From the NCBI RefSeq assembly GCF_000002425.4, contig NC_037255.1, forward strand, positions 62,001 through 126,000: a DNA stretch of 64,000 nt. The letters run 5' to 3'. Below, piece by piece: positions 1 through 12,949 of the stretch. Position 1 is the first letter of the stretch. Every line of letters begins with the position of its first letter. A model generated the notes under the pieces. The model was not told the origin of the DNA. It made no database searches and saw only the letters and a list, made by a program, of their open reading frames with translations. This stretch comes from Physcomitrium patens (lineage: Eukaryota; Streptophyta; Bryopsida; Funariales; Funariaceae). Position numbers and translations under genes: made by a program.

Positions 1-1500
1 AAAAATCAATAGAAAATTGTATCAAGTCAAATGCCTAATATCTTAATATTAAAAAATATGTATAAGATTTCAAATCCACCACTAGGATCTTAGATCTTTA
101 AAATAGAAGGATATGTCAAATCAAACTTTAAAATTTCTATCAATATGCAAAGTAAATTCATAAGTCAAAATAGTCAAATACTTAATATCTATAATTATAT
201 GCACTTTTAAAAACTTCAAGTATATATTTATAATAGACAACCTCTAAATGATCCCAATAGGCTTGTCAAAAATTTAAAAAATCTTTGTATGGCAAAAGCC
301 AAAATTTTAAAATCCAAGTCAAAGTAGCTGTATGTCCCAAACTATGAACTTGTACATGAAAATAATTATACCATTAAAATTATAGATACCATGAATGAAA
401 TAGGTTGATGAATTCGAAATTTAAAAATACTAGGATCCAAAAATTAGGCACACCCTTATAATTATAAATTCTAAATCCTAAACACTAACTCTTTATCTAT
501 TCAAAATAAAATATACCACTTTTTAGGTATTTAAAGGATATTTTGAAATAATAACTTACTTAATTGTCAAACATCATAATCATAACAAATGAATGGATGA
601 AATTATAATAATTCAACTTTCATCTATATAAAACTTATTTATATATAGTCTAAATAAAATATATCATACTATTTTAGAATATCCATCTACGGCCCTACAA
701 CGTATTAAAACAAAACAAAACACTAAAGTCAAGTTGCTACAAAAGTCAGCTCTATACATACATCAAAAGTTAATTTATGCACATTTCAAAAAAATATGTA
801 TTTTTAGAAAAATCTAAAACCATCAATGGATTCTCTATGCCTTAATTATGAGGAGTAAGTTTATTCAAAATTTGAAAATAATGAGTTCTTCAATCCAAGG
901 ATTTCAAAATCAACATTAAATGTACAAAGTCAAATCCTTAATATCTTTCAAATAAAATAAGCATAAGTAAATTTTATTACACTATTAAAATTACAATCCT
1001 CAAAATTTGAAGGGAAGAAGAAGAGAGAGGAGGTAGGGAGGTAACTACCTACAAATTTCAAAATTACAAAAATATAAGAATTTATCAATCCCAAAGTCTA
1101 TTATTAAAACCTTTACATCATCCAAATTGTATATTTTTTAGAAAAACTACATACACCACTATATTCACAATATTCTAAAATAAGGAGATATATCACTTTA
1201 AAATGTTGAAATTCCTTAAAAATAAAAAATTTAACTCTATCTTCAAAAATCAAAGTATTTATATCTACCAAATGGAAAAGGCACAGACCAATTTTATTGC
1301 ACCATTGGAATCACAACTCTCGAAAATGGAGGAGATAGTTTAACTCAAAAACTCAAAAAAAGTATGTCAATTTTTTTTGAACACATATGTAATCCTAAAT
1401 CCTAAATCCTAAAACTTTTAAATTTATAAAATAATATTAAAATAAATTAAACAAATAAAAATAGATATTAAATTTTTCTAAAGCAAATAATACAACAACC
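1..1500. repeat. Degenerate AT-rich repeat tract
   Basis: The stretch is about 75-80% A+T with no gene. A recurring sentence of the type 'aaagtcaaat-n-cttaatatct' followed by an AT-rich tail recurs near 20, 165, 905 and 1,245. The copies near 905 and 1,245 align over roughly 90 bases, including the paired phrases 'attttattacactattaaaattacaatcctc' and 'attttattgcaccattggaatcacaactctc' read in part. This suggests an old, diverged tandem or an LTR with internal repeats. I cannot assign a family, and the repeat probably continues left of the window. Confidence 0.45.
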
Positions 1501-3074
1501 ATGACAAATTGACTCCAGTATGATACGTTGTTCTTTTAGACATATTTACAGCACCATAATAATATCCTAGCATAAATAGTATTAAATCTACTTTACAGTA
1601 TTGGACTTAGTTTAAGATTCATGTGGAAAATGGAATCTCTATTTAAAATGTTTCTGTTGCAAACATTCCCTGCAGTACTCCTACTTGTGAATACACAAGT
1701 ACATAACATCCAAATCATTAGAACCCTACTTGCTATAAATAAATTTTCATGCCTTCTTCTTCTTCTTATTTAATGTCATATGTTTGGTCCCTTTTTTGCT
1801 ATGGAAGCGTGGTTTTACAGAGATAAAGCTTGAGATTAGTGTTCTATCACATTAACTTGAAATGCTTTGTGCATTCCAAAATTTCTTTTTGAGTATGGAA
1901 CAAAGAAGAACTATTGCTCTCCTCCTTGCCAAATGCTTGATTCTTGTAATTGTCAAACTTGATTTTGAGATCAAAGTTTCAAGCAAAAGTAAAGGGAGGT
2001 TTTTTGTTGTTTATAGTATGGTTGACCATGCTTAATTAGGATTGAGTGTGCCATGGCACTCATTGGTAGAAGTCATAAATGAAAGCAAAATTTGTTGTGT
2101 TTTTTTACTCCACCAATAAAACACATAGAACATTGTTTGGACTATTTTGATATGAGAAATAGAATAAACTATTGTCGATGTCTGTGTAATTAATTGTGAA
2201 AAGCAAAGTGTTTTTTAGAAGTTTTTATTTTGTGGAAATGGTATGATTTTTAAAATAATTCAAAATTTGCATAGTGAATTATTTGATAGTGGATTCATTT
2301 AACAATTCTTTATTTGCCCAATCAAGCTTATATTTACTTTTGTTTTTCTTTTTTCTATTTCAGTGTGGTGTTTTTGAAACACAAGACAAGATTATTATTG
2401 AATGTGAGAGTGTTCATTATAGTATGGAATTTTATGCAAAAAGTTATAAGAAAGAGCAAGATTTGTAAACCACCAGTTATAAAATTGGAGCACAATTGGA
2501 TTGCAAAATACTATGACAATAGTGAAGTCATGCATATCTGTACTATAATGGTTGCATTAATGAATGAAAATAATTGGTTGTAACTAAAATGTGATTGCAC
2601 AATTTTGAAACCTCAAAAGAAACAAAATACAATGAATTAAGACAAAAGGCCAAATATCAAAACAAATAACCACATTGTTAATAATATGAATTGTTTTATA
2701 TTTTTATATTTTTGTGTTGATTGAACTGATGATGTAATTTTGATGCAAGTAGTTTTACTTATTTATTTACTTGTAATTTATAGAGATATAAATGTTTAAA
2801 TGTGTGTATGTCTGAATTTAAAATTGATGAAATTAGTAACAGATGCCTGTGTGTCTACACACCACATCAATTAGTATTATCATACTAATTACAATAAAAA
2901 TATTTATGTTGATTTTATTTTTTAAAAGAGTTCTAAATTTTTAAAAAATAAAAAATAAATTTATATTTTTTTTACCACGAATTCATAATAAAAAAGGGTA
3001 TATTTATTCAATAAAAAAAAGAAATAACGAGGACGAAATAACACCACAAATTTAACAAACTTAAACAAACAAAC

Positions 3075-3105
<31 letters not shown>

Positions 3106-3418
3106 CATCATCATGTATTATCAAGGTTTCAATTGATAATTAATAACCAGACCAAGTAGATATGAAAGTAAAAAGAAAAAACTAAAATAGATAATCTATA
3201 TTTGCACATGGAATCAATCAATTTAAATTTATCAGTAATGATAGAAGCAAAAATTGGTATGTAATATATCAAAGCAACTATAAGATTTTGATTTTAAAAC
3301 ATAAAAAATATTCATACATCAAAGATGAATTTAATATTTATTTTTTTGAAAATTATCTGTTTGTTAATTCATAATCAAGGCTGAAATTTAATTTACATTT
3401 ATGAAAATTGATGAGTAT

Positions 3419-3452
<34 letters not shown>

Positions 3453-5504
3453 TTGAGAAAACATGCTCTATTGTAACAAAATAAGACAAAATATCTGACA
3501 GACACTAATGCCATTATTTTTATGTAAAACATATTTAAGAAACATATGTAAAAATCTATTTTATAATACATAACTTTTGTACATTCTTTAACAGTTAAAT
3601 GAGTTGATTAGGTCACATACTATGCAGTTATAAAATATCATTTATCTTCAAAGTGATTGTTTACAGAAATACAAGTTATGCACAATACACTAAGAATCAT
3701 GATTTTCCTATTGGCCATTTTAATGCATTGATTAGTGTTGTAATCATCTGAAACAATTATGTTTTTTTTTTAAAAAAAATAAAAAAATAAAAAATAAACT
3801 ATTGAAGAAGAACACATGATATCTATTCTTGCAACACAGGAAGCAGTGAAGCTATGTTTAACTTTTTTCTTTACATACATATGTAGTAAAACCTTTAACA
3901 TATCATTAGCAGTGATTATGAACTACAGTTACATGCTTTTCAAGATGAATTAAGTTTTGATGATTTCAGTATTCTTTTTTTTTATAATATTTCTGTTGTA
4001 ATAATATGCTTAGATGCAGAGACAGACAAACAAACAAATCAAAGAAATCAAAACATAAAATATAAGTAAAATTTTCAATGAATAGAAAGGGGAAATCATA
4101 ACATAGAATGAATTCAATGCCTTCAAAAATACCGGAAATCAAATCAAAATACAAAAATGCTTTGCATTAAAATGTAAAATCCAAAGTTTTCCAACTTGAC
4201 TCCTTAAGAGATATAGTATTCTCATCCCATCAACAGGAATAGGATGCATTGGCATGCAATGTCAAGTTCACACAAGTATAGAAAGATAGATAGATAATAA
4301 ATGCACTACAATCCCCATAAACAACTTTATCAATATTGTATAGATAAATGCACATACCTCCCACAAAGATGGCCAGTGGCCACCTACTGTTGCAGCCTCC
4401 CATTGTTGGTGTGACCCCCATTCAAAATGTGAATCATGATGCTCTTAATGGCTCCATGTGAGAACAGCCATCCAATGCAATTGCCCAGCTAATAAGCCTC
4501 ACACACCAAAAAAACAAAAGGAAATAGGAAAAGAAAAGAGTCATCCATCCATCTGTCTGGGTGAGTAAGGGCTGCACCGTAAAATAAATTCTTTAAAATA
4601 ATCATAAGAACAAGAAAAGAAAGTGAAGACATGGACAAAGACAAATCTCTCTCTCACTCTCTCTCTATTAATTCAACAAAGTAGCAGACCAAATATAAAG
4701 TTTGGATTTATTTGCTAAAATGTAAAGTTTTGGAGTTAGAAGGACAAAGCTACTTTCTTATTGTTAATGCATTTTTTTAACTTGTAGTATCAAACATGTA
4801 ATTGTAGTTTATTAATTTTGTGTTCATTTGTATTCAGCTTTACTTAAAGAAAGAATAATTTTCTACATCCATTGTTCTGTATGTAATAAAGGGGAATTAG
4901 ATTTTTTTTTTTTTTTACTATGTTGCACTTTAACAACCTTACATTTTTCTTGGGTTCAAAGGGGGTAAGAAACATGAAAGAAGTTCATTTGTTTAGTTTA
5001 ATTTAAATAGAAATTGGAAGTAGAAAAGGAGATGAAAAGCATGTAGTTCGACATAATCATTGTTTTTCAGTCCTGGTAAAGGTTTGTTGATTTTTTTGAG
5101 AATATCTTCAGGAAAGTCGAGCATGCTGAAACTCAGTCTAACATTGTAATCTTCACTATATGAATAGCACACTGTCCACTCACATGAACGGCGGTGCACA
5201 GCTGGCAAGATTGAGAAGCCAACTCATGTGCAAACCCCTTTTGTATTACAAATAGAAAATTCGAATTTAATAAAATATCTCTACTAATGGTTGATCACAA
5301 CACAAAATTACAAAACTTTCATCATCAACTCACTCGCAATGATAGGAGCTTAACTTGCAACATCAGTCATACTATGAGCAACACAAACTGCCCAGGACCT
5401 ACATAACTAACGTATGAATATGCCCGAAACGAACTTAATAACTTGTATTACGATCCATATATCCTCACCTCCCCAACACGGGGTTCAGCATGTTTCACTC
5501 ACTA
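1501..5504. other. Intergenic AT-rich region, no gene recognised
   Basis: Only short open frames are present and none resembles a known protein. A long A run lies near 3,075-3,103 and a TA microsatellite near 3,422-3,450. The last few hundred bases, from about 5,210, are the likely 3' flank of the hydrolase gene that ends at 5,505 on the minus strand. I see no RNA gene and no complete mobile element here. Confidence 0.6.
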
Positions 5505-6494
5505 CTACTTATCGGTAACTGCCTTGACGAAGCGAACCATGTGGGCAGCTACTTCCTCAAGGTGGTCTTCCAGAACAAAATGCCCACTATCCAGCAACAC
5601 AAGCTCCGCATGCGGCAGATCTCTCAGATACGCCTTCGCTCCCTCCACCCCAAAAATTGGATCGTTCTGGCCCCACACAATGAGAGCTGGAAACTGGTGC
5701 TTCCGGAATGTGGTGTGGAAGCCCGGGTAGCGCGGAAGGTTGCTTTGGTAGTCGTAGAAGAGATCGAGTTGGATCTGATCATGTCCTGATTGCTGCAGGA
5801 AGAACATGTCGTTCACCCAGTTGTCCGGCGAGATTTTGCTCACATCTTTCATGCCCGTGACGTACTGCCATTGCGTCGCCTCCAAAGTGAGAAACTCTCG
5901 CAAGGGTGCCTCTGTTTCTGGAGTTCTGTTCTTCCACATCCTGTACTTGTCCAAAACGACCAGAGAACAAAAGAGGATAAGTCACGTTAGAACAACAATC
6001 ATGTGAGCAGACATATCCTACAGTATTAAAAGATGAGTTTTACATGGCTGTGGCACTGACTTGCGAAGGGGAACCCAGAAGGGGGTAAGCCCTTCCTCAT
6101 ACGCGTTTCCGTTCTGCACAACCAAACCGAGGATGCGCTCGGGATGAGACTCCATGAGACGCAATCCCGTCGGAGCGCCGTAGTCCATGATGTACACGAA
6201 GAAACGGGTGATTCGCAGATGCTGGATCAATTCTTCCACCGTGTTGGCCAGGTGATCGAATGAGTAGGTGAAGTTTGTTGCAGGGGGCGACTCGGTGAAG
6301 CCGAACCCAGGCAGATCGGGGGCCACGACGTGCATCTCAGAAGCCAGCAGCGGGATCAGGCGTCGGAACATGTGCGACGACGTGGGAAACCCGTGGAGTA
6401 GCACCATGGTAGGTTTGCTTGGGTCGCCGGCTTCTCTGTAGAAAACTTTGAGCTCCGAGAGCTGGACATGCCGGTGCTGAACTTCGACCGGCAT
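5505..6494 (-). CDS. Alpha/beta hydrolase, haloalkane dehalogenase-like family
   Basis: A 289-residue protein from two exons: 6,494-6,061 and 5,940-5,505. The 120 bp GT-AG intron restores the frame as ...PLRK-MWKNRT.... The fold is read from four motifs: the oxyanion-hole HGFP at residues 34-37, the nucleophile Asp104 in the elbow YIMDYGAP, the acid Asp238 in VWGQNDP, and His265 in LDSGHF. An Asp nucleophile places it with haloalkane dehalogenases and epoxide hydrolases rather than Ser esterases. The length matches bacterial and fungal members of about 290 residues. No signal peptide is visible, so it is probably cytosolic. Motifs such as NGNAYEEGL and PLREFLT are typical of a bacterial/fungal subgroup, so horizontal origin is possible but unproven. 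The substrate is unknown. It is transcribed divergently from the BAHD gene at 7,401. Confidence 0.88.
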
Positions 6495-7400
6495 TGATTG
6501 ATTTAACAGATCCTCTGTTCCTCACGAATTTGTACCTGCAAAAGAGCGCACAATGTGTTCGTCACGAAATCTGCGCACATGCCCTCTTCATCTTCCTACC
6601 GCTCAGCTCATGTTCTCAAAAAATTGTATTTCATTCTGTTATCAATTTCAAGTCTACCGCACCCTCTAGAAGCGCACAAAGACAGCAGAATTCAATACGA
6701 AACCATGCGCCATGACCATTACCTAGTGCAAGATCTCTCAGCAATTGAAAACATGTTCAAGTTATACAATTTGGAGACTCAGTGTTAAATGGTCAGAATG
6801 AGGAATCACGAGTGCCATCGTGATGAGTGGAGAGGAAACTACGTCATCTGCTTCGGGGATACCCTTTTCGATCCTATCTTGGTGCTATGCCCAGCATCCA
6901 AGAAGCGTCACTCGATTATCTCACAACAACGAGGTCCGTATGTCTCGGATTCAGTTCTCCTGTTCACCGACGGTGATTCTGAAGCGCTTTGCCCGAAACT
7001 TACCTAAACCCCTAAACCTGCTCATACGTCATGCTACAATGCTGAGGAAAAGCGGTAATTAAACAAGTTCGGGTCAAGCCAACACGGAGAATATCTAATG
7101 AATTATCCGTCATGTGACGTCATCACTGGACAAAAGTGGACGCCATTGACGAAAAGCCTTAATCATCCAAAGTGGAATCTTTCAGTGGTTCGTGCCAATG
7201 ATTCTCTCCGAAGGAAATCATCAAACTTGGATGAAGTCACTCAGAGGCAACTGAGGGGCGTGAAAGACCAATCGCGGTCGTGATGTTGGATATAATGTAA
7301 TTGATGTGCATGAGATTGCTTGGATGATTGTTGATGGTGCAGCGTCACTACAGAATTGTATTCTCGGGTTCAGCTGCACTTTAGTTGTTAGTTAGTCAGG
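6495..7400. promoter_or_regulatory. Shared divergent promoter with TGACGTCA palindrome
   Basis: A 906 bp spacer separates the start codons of the hydrolase (minus) and the BAHD acyltransferase (plus). At 7,115-7,122 there is a perfect TGACGTCA palindrome, the high-affinity site of bZIP factors of the TGA/CREB type. Further ACGTCA cores lie near 6,840 and 7,027. In plants, TGA factors on such sites commonly mediate responses to xenobiotics and defence hormones. Co-regulation of the two genes is inference. No clear TATA box could be assigned to either direction. Confidence 0.45.
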
Positions 7401-9330
7401 ATGGGATCGTGGAAATCACCAACCATCAAATCCTCGCACACTGTGTTGATATGTCCTGCATCGCCCACTGCGCCAGATGAGCGGCATCTCGCGCTTACCA
7501 ATCTGGATCGTAATGAGACGCGGATTTTCACGCCCGCGATTCTGTTGTATGCGGCACCGGCGAATTTGGACTTGCAGACGGTAGTTGCGAGCTTGAAAGA
7601 GTCGTTGCGGAAGACTTTGGTGGAGTACTATCCCTTCGCTGGGCGTTTCACCAAGGGGGAAGATGGATTGGAAGAGGTGCTGTGCAATGACGCGGGAGCA
7701 TTTTTCACGGAGGCGGTTGTGGAGGAGACTTTGGAAGAGATTGGGGGCTTCGAAGGTTGTGTAATGCTGTCGGGTATGGAGGCCGCAGGTCTGAGGAGCA
7801 TGGGATTTCATTCTCTGGACGAGTATGAAGAGATTCCTCCTCTTGTCATCCAGGTGAGCTACTCTTCTTCCATTCTTTGTTATCGTAAACCCTAGTCTCC
7901 AAGCCCTAAGCACACAGCAATCGAAGCACATTTCTGAATGAAAGACTTTGGGTCTCTACATTTGTTGCCGGTTGCCTCAGCAGCTTGTATTCAATGCAAT
8001 CTTGTAGATGCGCCGTGGAACAAGACCTTGCTTTTAGAATTCATGAAAAAGATACGATTTTATTCTGTCTCACAATCCTAGAACAGTCTGTCTTGTGAGT
8101 AGGGACGGAAATTGGTGGTTGATAGCACTTAAACTTCGAGGATTATGAATCTTTGATGTGTGGTTGGATCAGGTCACATCTTTCAAGTGCCAGTCGATAG
8201 CGTTGGCGGTGAATTGGTATCATATGGTTTGTGATGGTTTCGCGGGCATGACTTTCTTGAAGGCGTGGTCTGAATTGGCAAGAGGGCTACCCATCACCTC
8301 TCTTCCTGACCATCGGTGAGGTTTTTGGGTTTGAATCCTCACCTTTACCAGAATCATGTGTAGCTAGAATTGTTGAACAGTGGGCTCAGTTCAGGACCAA
8401 TTTTGTTGTTCAGGTCAGTACTTGTGTCCCCTCTCCTGTTGATACCGTTGGACAAAAATCACATTTGCAAGCGCCGTCTCAACAGTTTATCTTCCCTGTA
8501 CTCGAATATGAAATTCTAAAGTTCCCAATCCTGCGTTCAAATTCAGACGCCATTTGCTGGCAGCTCGAGTACCACCGCAGCCGCTCGGCGAAGTTCCTAC
8601 TGGATTTGAGTTGCTGTCTGCGAAGCCTGAGGAGCAAGAGTCCGTGGCAGATTCTGAAGTAGATGAAAAAAAGCCCTGCAAGAAAGTGGAGTTTATACTC
8701 TCCGAAAAAGATATAAAGCAACTTAAGAAACAAGCTTCAGGCGCATTTACCTCTGGCGAGTGCATTTCAGCTCATCTGTGGAAGCTCGTCACCAAAGCCA
8801 GAGGATTGAGCAGGGAAGACACCACCACCATTTTCACCGTTGTCGATGCAAGAAAGAGGATAAAAGATTTTCCTTTGAACTACTTCGGTAACTGCGTTTT
8901 TGCTAGGAGATCGGACTGTACAGTGGGGGATGTCTTGGACAGGCCTCTGGGTCATCTTGCTCAGCTTATCCATGATTCTGTGTCTGGCGTTACGGATGAG
9001 TATGTGAGGTCGGTTGTGGATTATATTGAGGTCACAGGAGCTTCAAACCTTGCGTGGTCTCGACAGAGGATCACTACACACAATCTGCAGCCAACGTTTT
9101 GGAGGTTTTTCCCAATTTATGAGCTAGATTTTGGGTTCGGGGTACCAACGTATGGAGGTAGAAATAGTCCCATTGAAGGATCTACAGGCTTTGCTGGAGT
9201 GATTCCCACTCCTACCACTTCCAGAGATGGGTCTGTTCTGATAAATGTGTTTCTCTTCCAGGAGGCGGCAGATAATCTTGCAGCAACGCTGGGAGTACAG
9301 TGTTCATTTGCTGCACAAGCACATGGATAA
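7401..9330 (+). CDS. BAHD-family acyl-CoA-dependent acyltransferase
   Basis: A 459-residue protein from three exons: 7,401-7,853, 8,173-8,315 and 8,547-9,330. All introns are GT-AG and the phases agree. The catalytic HxxxD motif reads HMVCDG (His168, Asp172), split from the N-terminal half by intron 1. The structural DFGWG motif appears as DFGFG at 393-397, with Phe in place of the usual Trp. The YYPFAGR segment in exon 1 is another BAHD hallmark, and the length fits the family norm of 430-460. These cytosolic enzymes move an acyl group (hydroxycinnamoyl, acetyl, benzoyl or fatty acyl) from CoA to an alcohol or amine. The overall style recalls hydroxycinnamoyl transferases, but the substrate cannot be told from sequence. 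The upstream neighbour is divergently transcribed. Confidence 0.93.
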
Positions 9331-9921
9331 TCAACATTTGAAGTTTAGCATTGTAACGTATCTTTCTCGATTTCTAATTGTAATGGAACATTGATAATGG
9401 AGTTACGGTGGTGTAGAGCTATTTTGAGTTAGCTTTTTTGGCAAATCTTTCCATTAACATCTCTGTCCACTCCACAATGGTTCCTGACTCCATAACTGCA
9501 GTATCATCACCATCATAACCAACAGTTTCCTGTGTGTCGACAGCTGATACGACTTCTGTGGCATCGTCATTTCCATTACGCATGTTACACCAGAAATTCA
9601 ATACATATGTTCTTTTCAAGTATCTATCGCTGTTGTATCAGTCTGTGCTTCAAGCCAAGATCACGGCAACAGGCCAGCCTAAGTAACGCAGATTCTCAGG
9701 GACTTTCACAAACAAGTACACGAAACCTACGACACAAGTACTTCAAAATGAACTAGCAATTTTGCTAAGATTGCAAACATTATTATATCAAGAATAATTG
9801 ACAGGCGAATATGACAATTTTCGAATATTTACAAATCTTCTATAGAGGAATGACTTTTGTTGGTCTCCTTGAACATGAGAAGAGGTCTTTTAGTCTTTCG
9901 TTTTAGATGCCCTAGAGCCTG
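9331..9921. other. 3' flank of the BAHD gene, nothing recognised
   Basis: This holds the probable 3' UTR of the acyltransferase and then unassigned sequence. Open frames here are short and unlike any family I know. Confidence 0.5.
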
Positions 9922-10494
9922 TTAGCACCTTGAAGAGCTGTGTGAGCACCTTAAGAAACGGGTCTGCATGGTCACTGTCTGGTTTTTATTCAACCAGTCC
10001 AAAATATGCTCATTCACCATCAATCTATCAGTTCCTCGAAGGGCAAGAGCAGAGATGAAAGGTGCAGTACCACTGGCATCTTGCACGAGGCAAAGCGACG
10101 TTTCGTTCCTATCCCCAATCTGGAATGTCACCTCTCGTAGAACTGTATCTTATACACTTAATATTTAGACATTCTCGAATATTGTAGAATCCAAGACTAA
10201 CTGGAAGCTCGGCAGAGTCATGGAGTTGTCGCAGCTTCCGTGGTAGAATCATGCTCTCATACTGTAAACTTGCCTTGGATTTTCGGGAATTGTGAAGCAA
10301 TTCTTGGCACGAGATTCACCACTGAAGTAGCGAAGAGTCTGCATCTCTGACCAGAGGACTTTCAGGTTGCTCCCGATTTTTCCAGTTGACACGAAAGCAT
10401 TATGTGGAGACCATATTATGGAATAATTATCTGTGTTCTGATCTTCAGCGCCACATTCGAGGTAGAAAAAGTCTACCAATTTGAAACAAGACAA
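9922..10494 (-). pseudogene. Malectin-like receptor ectodomain fragment, frameshifted
   Basis: Read on the minus strand, a segment starting near 10,494 gives ...FYLECGAEDQNTDNYSIIW..., then ...TLRYFSGESRAKNCFTIPE.... This is the typical start of the malectin-like domain found outside plant LRR-type receptor kinases (CG..., W..D, LRYF, NCY/FT landmarks). The match continues near 10,300-10,109 and again near 10,131-9,922 (...TFQIGDRNETSLCLVQDASGTAPFISALALR), each in a different frame. At least two frameshifts therefore separate the pieces. There are no leucine-rich repeats, membrane segment or kinase domain nearby, so it is a decayed fragment of a host receptor gene. Splicing could explain one of the frame changes, but clear splice sites were not found. 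No intact parent copy is in the window. Confidence 0.6.
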
Positions 10495-12949
10495 GCGTGG
10501 ATACCTTAGAAGACTTCACGGCAGAAGGAAGAAATTGCAGCGGGGAATCGAAAAATATATCACACCAACAAATGGGCCAAGAAACAATGCCACCAAAACA
10601 TTCCTCTCTTTAGAGCAAAGTAGCATGCATGTTCTGCTCGAGTTGCGGACAGTTATTTTCGCTGAGGACATGATAGGGAAAGCACCCGTTCATGGCTACA
10701 AGGGAGGAATGCTGCCATGATACTCTTCAAAGTCCATTCAATTGCAACTTGTTTAGGAGTACGTGGTCCCTAAATTGCGTGGGAGTTACCACACCCCCTC
10801 TCAGGATGTGGTAATTGCTTTTCATCCTCACACATGAAACAGAGAGTCCTTCAGAGTGCTTGAGCATTGGCAACCATGGGCTTCAAGTATTTTTGTGAAC
10901 TGTGTGTATTCGTATCTTTGCTCATCTAGCAACAACTTGTCAGATGGACTTGCAACATCTTCTCTATGAAGAGGAGACATTCACCATCCGTCATCGTCGG
11001 GCCAAGAGTCACAATAGACTTCTATGATTTCATGCATTGATCCTCCAACCGCATATAGGATTTAGGGACCTTTGTTATAAAAAGCATTTATTTTTTGAAA
11101 TTGTTAAAAACCATTATAAGTCATTTAATTTTACATCATTGCTATCAAAAAATATTAAATATATTATAGAAGTATTAGGTTCTTCATGCACATAGCATTA
11201 AATTATATGCATTGTAATTGTAGTAAAATAATTATCTATTCTTTTTTAAGTGTGTCATTGGTTTACATGTACTTGTGATTTAAAGTACAACATAGTATTG
11301 TATTTGCATTTTACAATACAAACAATTTACGTGGTTGTTTATTTAGTTAAAATCTATAAATATTAATTTGAGATTTTTTAATAAGTTAGAGACATCTTTT
11401 TTTTAGGAAACCAACAAAATTCTGTAATGTTTACAAATTAAAAATAAAATAAAATCCTGTTGACTTTATGGTAGGTTGCAAATTTTATTAATAATCCAAT
11501 TGGTAGAACTTTGTATTTAGTTTTTATTCAAGACGCTTTGGAATTACTAAATTTTTATAATTTGTAATTTCGTATTAGGTAAAAATCATAAAAATAATCA
11601 TCTGAAGGACTTTAAAATAAAAATAAATAAATGTAAACAATGTAAGGTAGAGCTTTTTATAAATAAACATAATGATTTCAAATATCAAATAAGTCTGTTT
11701 TTTTTCTTGGTTTAAAGAAAGACAATAGAATTGTAGCTATTAAACATGGATGTTTGGCAAAAATATAATTTACGATTTTTTTTAAAAAAAGTATCATTTT
11801 GCAGTTCTTATTTTAAAATGGTATACAAATAACAAAGTATAACTATTGTACATAAATTTCTGATGTAAACTTTTTTATCAATTTTCAAATTGTTTGTTTT
11901 GGATTTACTTCAAGACTTTAATTTAATTCTCTTATCCATCGTGGGTGTACTTGTCCATGTTTGGTTGTGTTTGGTTGTGATGAATAATTTCATACAAATC
12001 ATTTTAGATTCTATGGAATCATATTTTCACCTGCATTCCAAAAACGTGAGTCATCATTCTTTTGTATTTCGTTCAAGAGCCAGAGAAAAAGAAAAAGAAA
12101 GTCAGATATTGAAGTTTCACTCATTCTCAAATAGGCAATAGTAATGAAGAGTGAAAAACACACAATTTCAGTAAGTTTTAAAGAATGAAGATGAGATACG
12201 AAAAAATTATACCTCCGACGTGACACTTGAACGAACATGGTCATTTAAGGGATTTGAGCGCTTAGTGGAGCATGGAATAACTACGAATTCTAAGTTTGGA
12301 ACACTTCTTAAGCCGTCAATACTAGTTAGTAACACACAAGTTGATTACAGCAAGGCTGCCAGTAAGAACTGGGGCTGCAGTGATAGCATATTTGTAAAGT
12401 TCGCATAAATCTGAGGAAAGAGTCCAAGCATGAATCTCTTAGTTGATCGTATACGCACTACCAATTCTAACATAATCCCCAATGTTTTAGCATCCAACAA
12501 GCCGTTGATCCACAATGTTATCAAAACTACATACCACTGTCCTGGTCAGGTGCACTAGCTCGGAAAACTTTTAGACGCAGACAAGCAAATTCGGCCGTCT
12601 AAAATATGCCGCCACTCAAGCCTGAGGCTAGATTCGCATTTCACAACAGTAGACACGGACGGCAATACCAGAAGGCGACCTGCTTTTAAACTATCTGAGA
12701 TGTATGATATCCATGCTCTATCAGACGCCCTAATACTTCTAATCTCTCACTCTAAGACTAGCATGTGCAATAAGGAACCTCCATCACTGACAACACATTA
12801 AATGAAAACAACAAAATACTCAAACCATTGTGTAGTCTACATTTCTTGGCTACCAGATCAGGATTAAGTGCTAGGTGAACCAACGTTAATAAATCAAGGA
12901 TAGGGTTGACGGTATCGGCAGCAACTGAAACGATATCTGCATAGGACAA
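10495..12949. other. Intergenic region, no gene recognised
   Basis: From 10,495 to about 11,060 the composition is host-like but no protein is recognisable; part may be the upstream sequence of the decayed receptor fragment. From about 11,060 to 12,190 it is strongly AT-rich. From 12,200 to 12,949 it becomes more balanced and probably includes the 3' UTR of the N-myristoyltransferase gene. No RNA gene or repeat family was identified. Confidence 0.5.
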
